DNA of 64,000 nucleotides from assembly GCF_033283405.1 (NCBI RefSeq), contig NZ_JAWMQR010000002.1, positions 1-64,000 on the forward strand, given 5' to 3'. The translations under genes and the position numbers were made by a program. Positions within the stretch are counted from its first letter, which is position 1; every line of letters begins with the position of its first letter. Below, piece after piece: positions 62,456 to 64,000 of this stretch. Source of the stretch: Halioxenophilus sp033283405. Lineage in GTDB: Bacteria; Pseudomonadota; Gammaproteobacteria; Pseudomonadales; Cellvibrionaceae. Below the pieces are notes generated by a model, which saw only the letters and a program-made list of their open reading frames with translations, had not been told where the DNA came from and searched no databases.

Positions 62456-63521
62456 TCTGAATCTCGCTTTTCGTCTAGCGCGACCGGGCTTCAGCCTGGA
62501 TGTCAGCTTTGCCACCTCAGGCATTGGCATCACCGCCCTGTTTGGCTACTCCGGCTCCGGCAAAACCACCTTGCTGCGCTGTATCGCCGGCTTGGAGCAG
62601 GCCGATTACGGCCGGCTGACCGTCAACGGCCAGGTGTGGGCCGACGATACCACCTTCCTGCCCAGCCACCGCCGTCCGATTGGTTATGTCTTCCAGGAGG
62701 CCAATCTTCTGCAGCACCTGACGGTGGAGGGCAATCTCAACTACGCCATCGCCCGCCAGCGCAGCCAGAACAATGTCATTCGCAAGCAGGAGGTGGTGCA
62801 CTGGCTGGCCCTGGGGCCGCTACTGAAGCGGCGGTCGATGCAGCTCTCCGGCGGCCAGCGGCAGCGCGTGGCCATCGCCCGAGCACTGCTCACCAACCCC
62901 GAACTGCTGTTAATGGATGAGCCGCTGGCGAGCCTGGATATCGGTAGCAAGGCGGAGATCCTCCCCTACCTGGAAAAACTGCACAGCGAGCTGAAAATCC
63001 CCGTGCTCTACGTCAGCCATAGCCCCGATGAGGTGATCCGCCTAGCGGATCAGATTGTCCTGTTAAGCCAGGGACGCGTGCTGGCTACCGGCCCGGTGAA
63101 TGAGATACTCACCCGCACCGACCTGCCGCTGGCACAATTGGAGGAGGCCTGCGCCTGCGTTGAGGGGGAGATCACCAAACACGACCGCGAGTACCACCTC
63201 ACCTACGTGAAATTGAAGGGCGGCACGGTGGCCATCTCCTACCGCGCCGCCGAACCGGGCACCCGGGTACGGGTGCGCATCAGCGCCAAAGATGTCAGCC
63301 TGGCCTTGGCGCCCCAGCAGCAAACCAGCATCTCCAACGCCTTTCCAGTGCGCATCAGCGCCATTGCTCAGGCCGCCGACCCCGCCAAGGTGTTGGTTAA
63401 ACTCGATATGGGCGGCGACAGCTTCCTGGCGCAAATCACCCGCCTGTCGGCGGACACCCTCGGCCTGGCGGTGGATAAAATCGTCTACGCGCAAATAAAG
63501 AGTGTGGCGCTGATGCGCTAA
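62448..63521 (+). CDS. modC: ModC, molybdate ABC transporter ATPase
   Basis: 357 aa. Walker A is GYSGSGKTTLL, the signature is LSGGQRQRVAIARAL and Walker B is LLLMDEPLASLD; the H-loop is YVSHSPDE. The C-terminal part (about 285-355) is a TOBE/Mop domain (SISNAFPVRISAIAQAADPAKVLVKLDMGG), which senses molybdate. It overlaps modB by 8 bp. Confidence 0.95.
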   Translation: MTDLNLAFRLARPGFSLDVSFATSGIGITALFGYSGSGKTTLLRCIAGLEQADYGRLTVNGQVWADDTTFLPSHRRPIGYVFQEANLLQHLTVEGNLNYAIARQRSQNNVIRKQEVVHWLALGPLLKRRSMQLSGGQRQRVAIARALLTNPELLLMDEPLASLDIGSKAEILPYLEKLHSELKIPVLYVSHSPDEVIRLADQIVLLSQGRVLATGPVNEILTRTDLPLAQLEEACACVEGEITKHDREYHLTYVKLKGGTVAISYRAAEPGTRVRVRISAKDVSLALAPQQQTSISNAFPVRISAIAQAADPAKVLVKLDMGGDSFLAQITRLSADTLGLAVDKIVYAQIKSVALMR

Positions 63522-63607
63522 GCCCCGTAACGGCCGGCGCTAGCCAACCCCTAGCGGCGCGAGTAAACTGAGCCTCCCGCTATGGTGACTGATTAAGGCA
63601 AAGTGTT

Positions 63608-64000
63608 ATGAGCGACGACCAGCATCCTTACGCCCGCCTGACACCAGACACCGTCCTCGACGCCGTCGAGTCCCTGGGCTTCTACAGCGACGCCCGCATA
63701 CTGCCACTCAACAGCTACGAAAACCGCGTCTATCAGGTGGGCCTGGAGGGCGGCACCCCCATCATTGCCAAGTTCTACCGCCCCGAGCGCTGGAGCCGCG
63801 AGCAGATTTTGGAAGAACACCACTTCGCCCTGGAGCTGGCTGCATTGGAGATTCCAATGGTGGCACCGCTGCAGGATGCCGATGGCAAAACCCTGCACCA
63901 ATACCAGGATTTCCTGTTCGCCATCTATCCTCGCAAAGGCGGCCATGCACCGGAGCTCGACAACTTCGACCACCTGCTGGTGATTGGCCGGCTGCTCGGC
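63608..64000 (+). CDS. srkA: SrkA-type stress-response kinase (3' end outside window)
   Basis: 131 residues visible; the gene continues past the right edge. The start PYARLTPDTVLDAVESLGFYSDARIL and the N-lobe NSYENRVYQVGLEGGTPIIAKFYRPERWS match the YihE/RdoA family (full length about 325 aa), a Ser/Thr kinase that counters stress-induced cell death. The Lys in IAKFYRP is the ATP-binding lysine. The catalytic loop is not covered. Confidence 0.92.
   Translation, partial: MSDDQHPYARLTPDTVLDAVESLGFYSDARILPLNSYENRVYQVGLEGGTPIIAKFYRPERWSREQILEEHHFALELAALEIPMVAPLQDADGKTLHQYQDFLFAIYPRKGGHAPELDNFDHLLVIGRLLG

Overview
The window looks like chromosomal DNA of a diazotrophic gammaproteobacterium, probably of the Cellvibrionales/Pseudomonadales type (Teredinibacter- or Azotobacter-like). 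The reasons are an Azotobacter-style nif gene order, the gammaproteobacterial hslR-hslO-pckA neighbourhood, Tex, SrkA and YrbL homologues, and many exported proteins typical of marine polysaccharide-degrading lineages. No 16S gene is present, so the taxonomy is inference. I see no rRNA, tRNA, CRISPR array, prophage or complete insertion sequence.

Left end, 1-2.3 kb: a 116-bp tandem repeat runs off the window edge. It is followed by a two-gene unit (unknown protein plus a glutathione-S-transferase-like protein) behind a possible sigma-54 promoter, and by a small membrane protein.

Nif region, 2.3-20.1 kb, nearly all on the minus strand. In transcription order it reads: two small unknown genes, nifE-nifN-nifX-DUF269-DUF683-Shethna-type [2Fe-2S] ferredoxin-TPR-like gene-unknown genes, then iscA(nif)-nifU-nifS, then nifV-cysE-TPR-like gene-nifW-nifZ-nifM-clpX. 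A second NifZ-like gene lies divergently at 11.8 kb. NifEN builds FeMo-co; IscA/NifU/NifS make Fe-S clusters; NifV makes homocitrate; CysE supplies O-acetylserine for cysteine; NifW/Z/M help mature nitrogenase; ClpX probably turns over Nif scaffold proteins. Three sigma-54 (-24/-12) promoters with NifA-type TGT-N10-ACA sites can be read directly, upstream of nifE, iscA and nifV. The structural genes nifHDK and the regulator nifA are not in the window.

Housekeeping and envelope region, 20.7-40.3 kb: cysQ, a YrfG-like HAD phosphatase, an ELM1-family protein, four glycosyltransferase-type genes with a YrbL-like gene (probably LPS core or other surface glycan), hslR, a trypsin-like protease, a DUF4124 protein, hslO, pckA, a GNAT gene, a sirtuin, two membrane proteins, a 194-bp MITE-like element with perfect 29-bp inverted ends, and tex.

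Exported redox and envelope region, 40.3-60.3 kb: an Ig-like lipoprotein, a polysaccharide deacetylase, a minus-strand operon of three exported proteins (Tat-exported DUF1501-like, LamG plus CxxCH, DUF1588-like CxxCH), and divergently a beta-propeller lipoprotein with CxxCH followed by SH3/beta-barrel, beta-barrel, TlpA-like, DUF4266 and DUF3570 genes. Two tandem paralogous S9 peptidases follow, separated by a gap holding 11 copies of a heptanucleotide. This is the least understood stretch.

Right end, 60.4-64 kb: a NifX/NifB-C-like protein lies downstream of an unknown 184-aa protein that has its own sigma-54 promoter and two NifA-type sites, so these are probably an outlying part of the nif regulon. 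Divergent from them are modB-modC (molybdate uptake, no modA seen) and the start of srkA.
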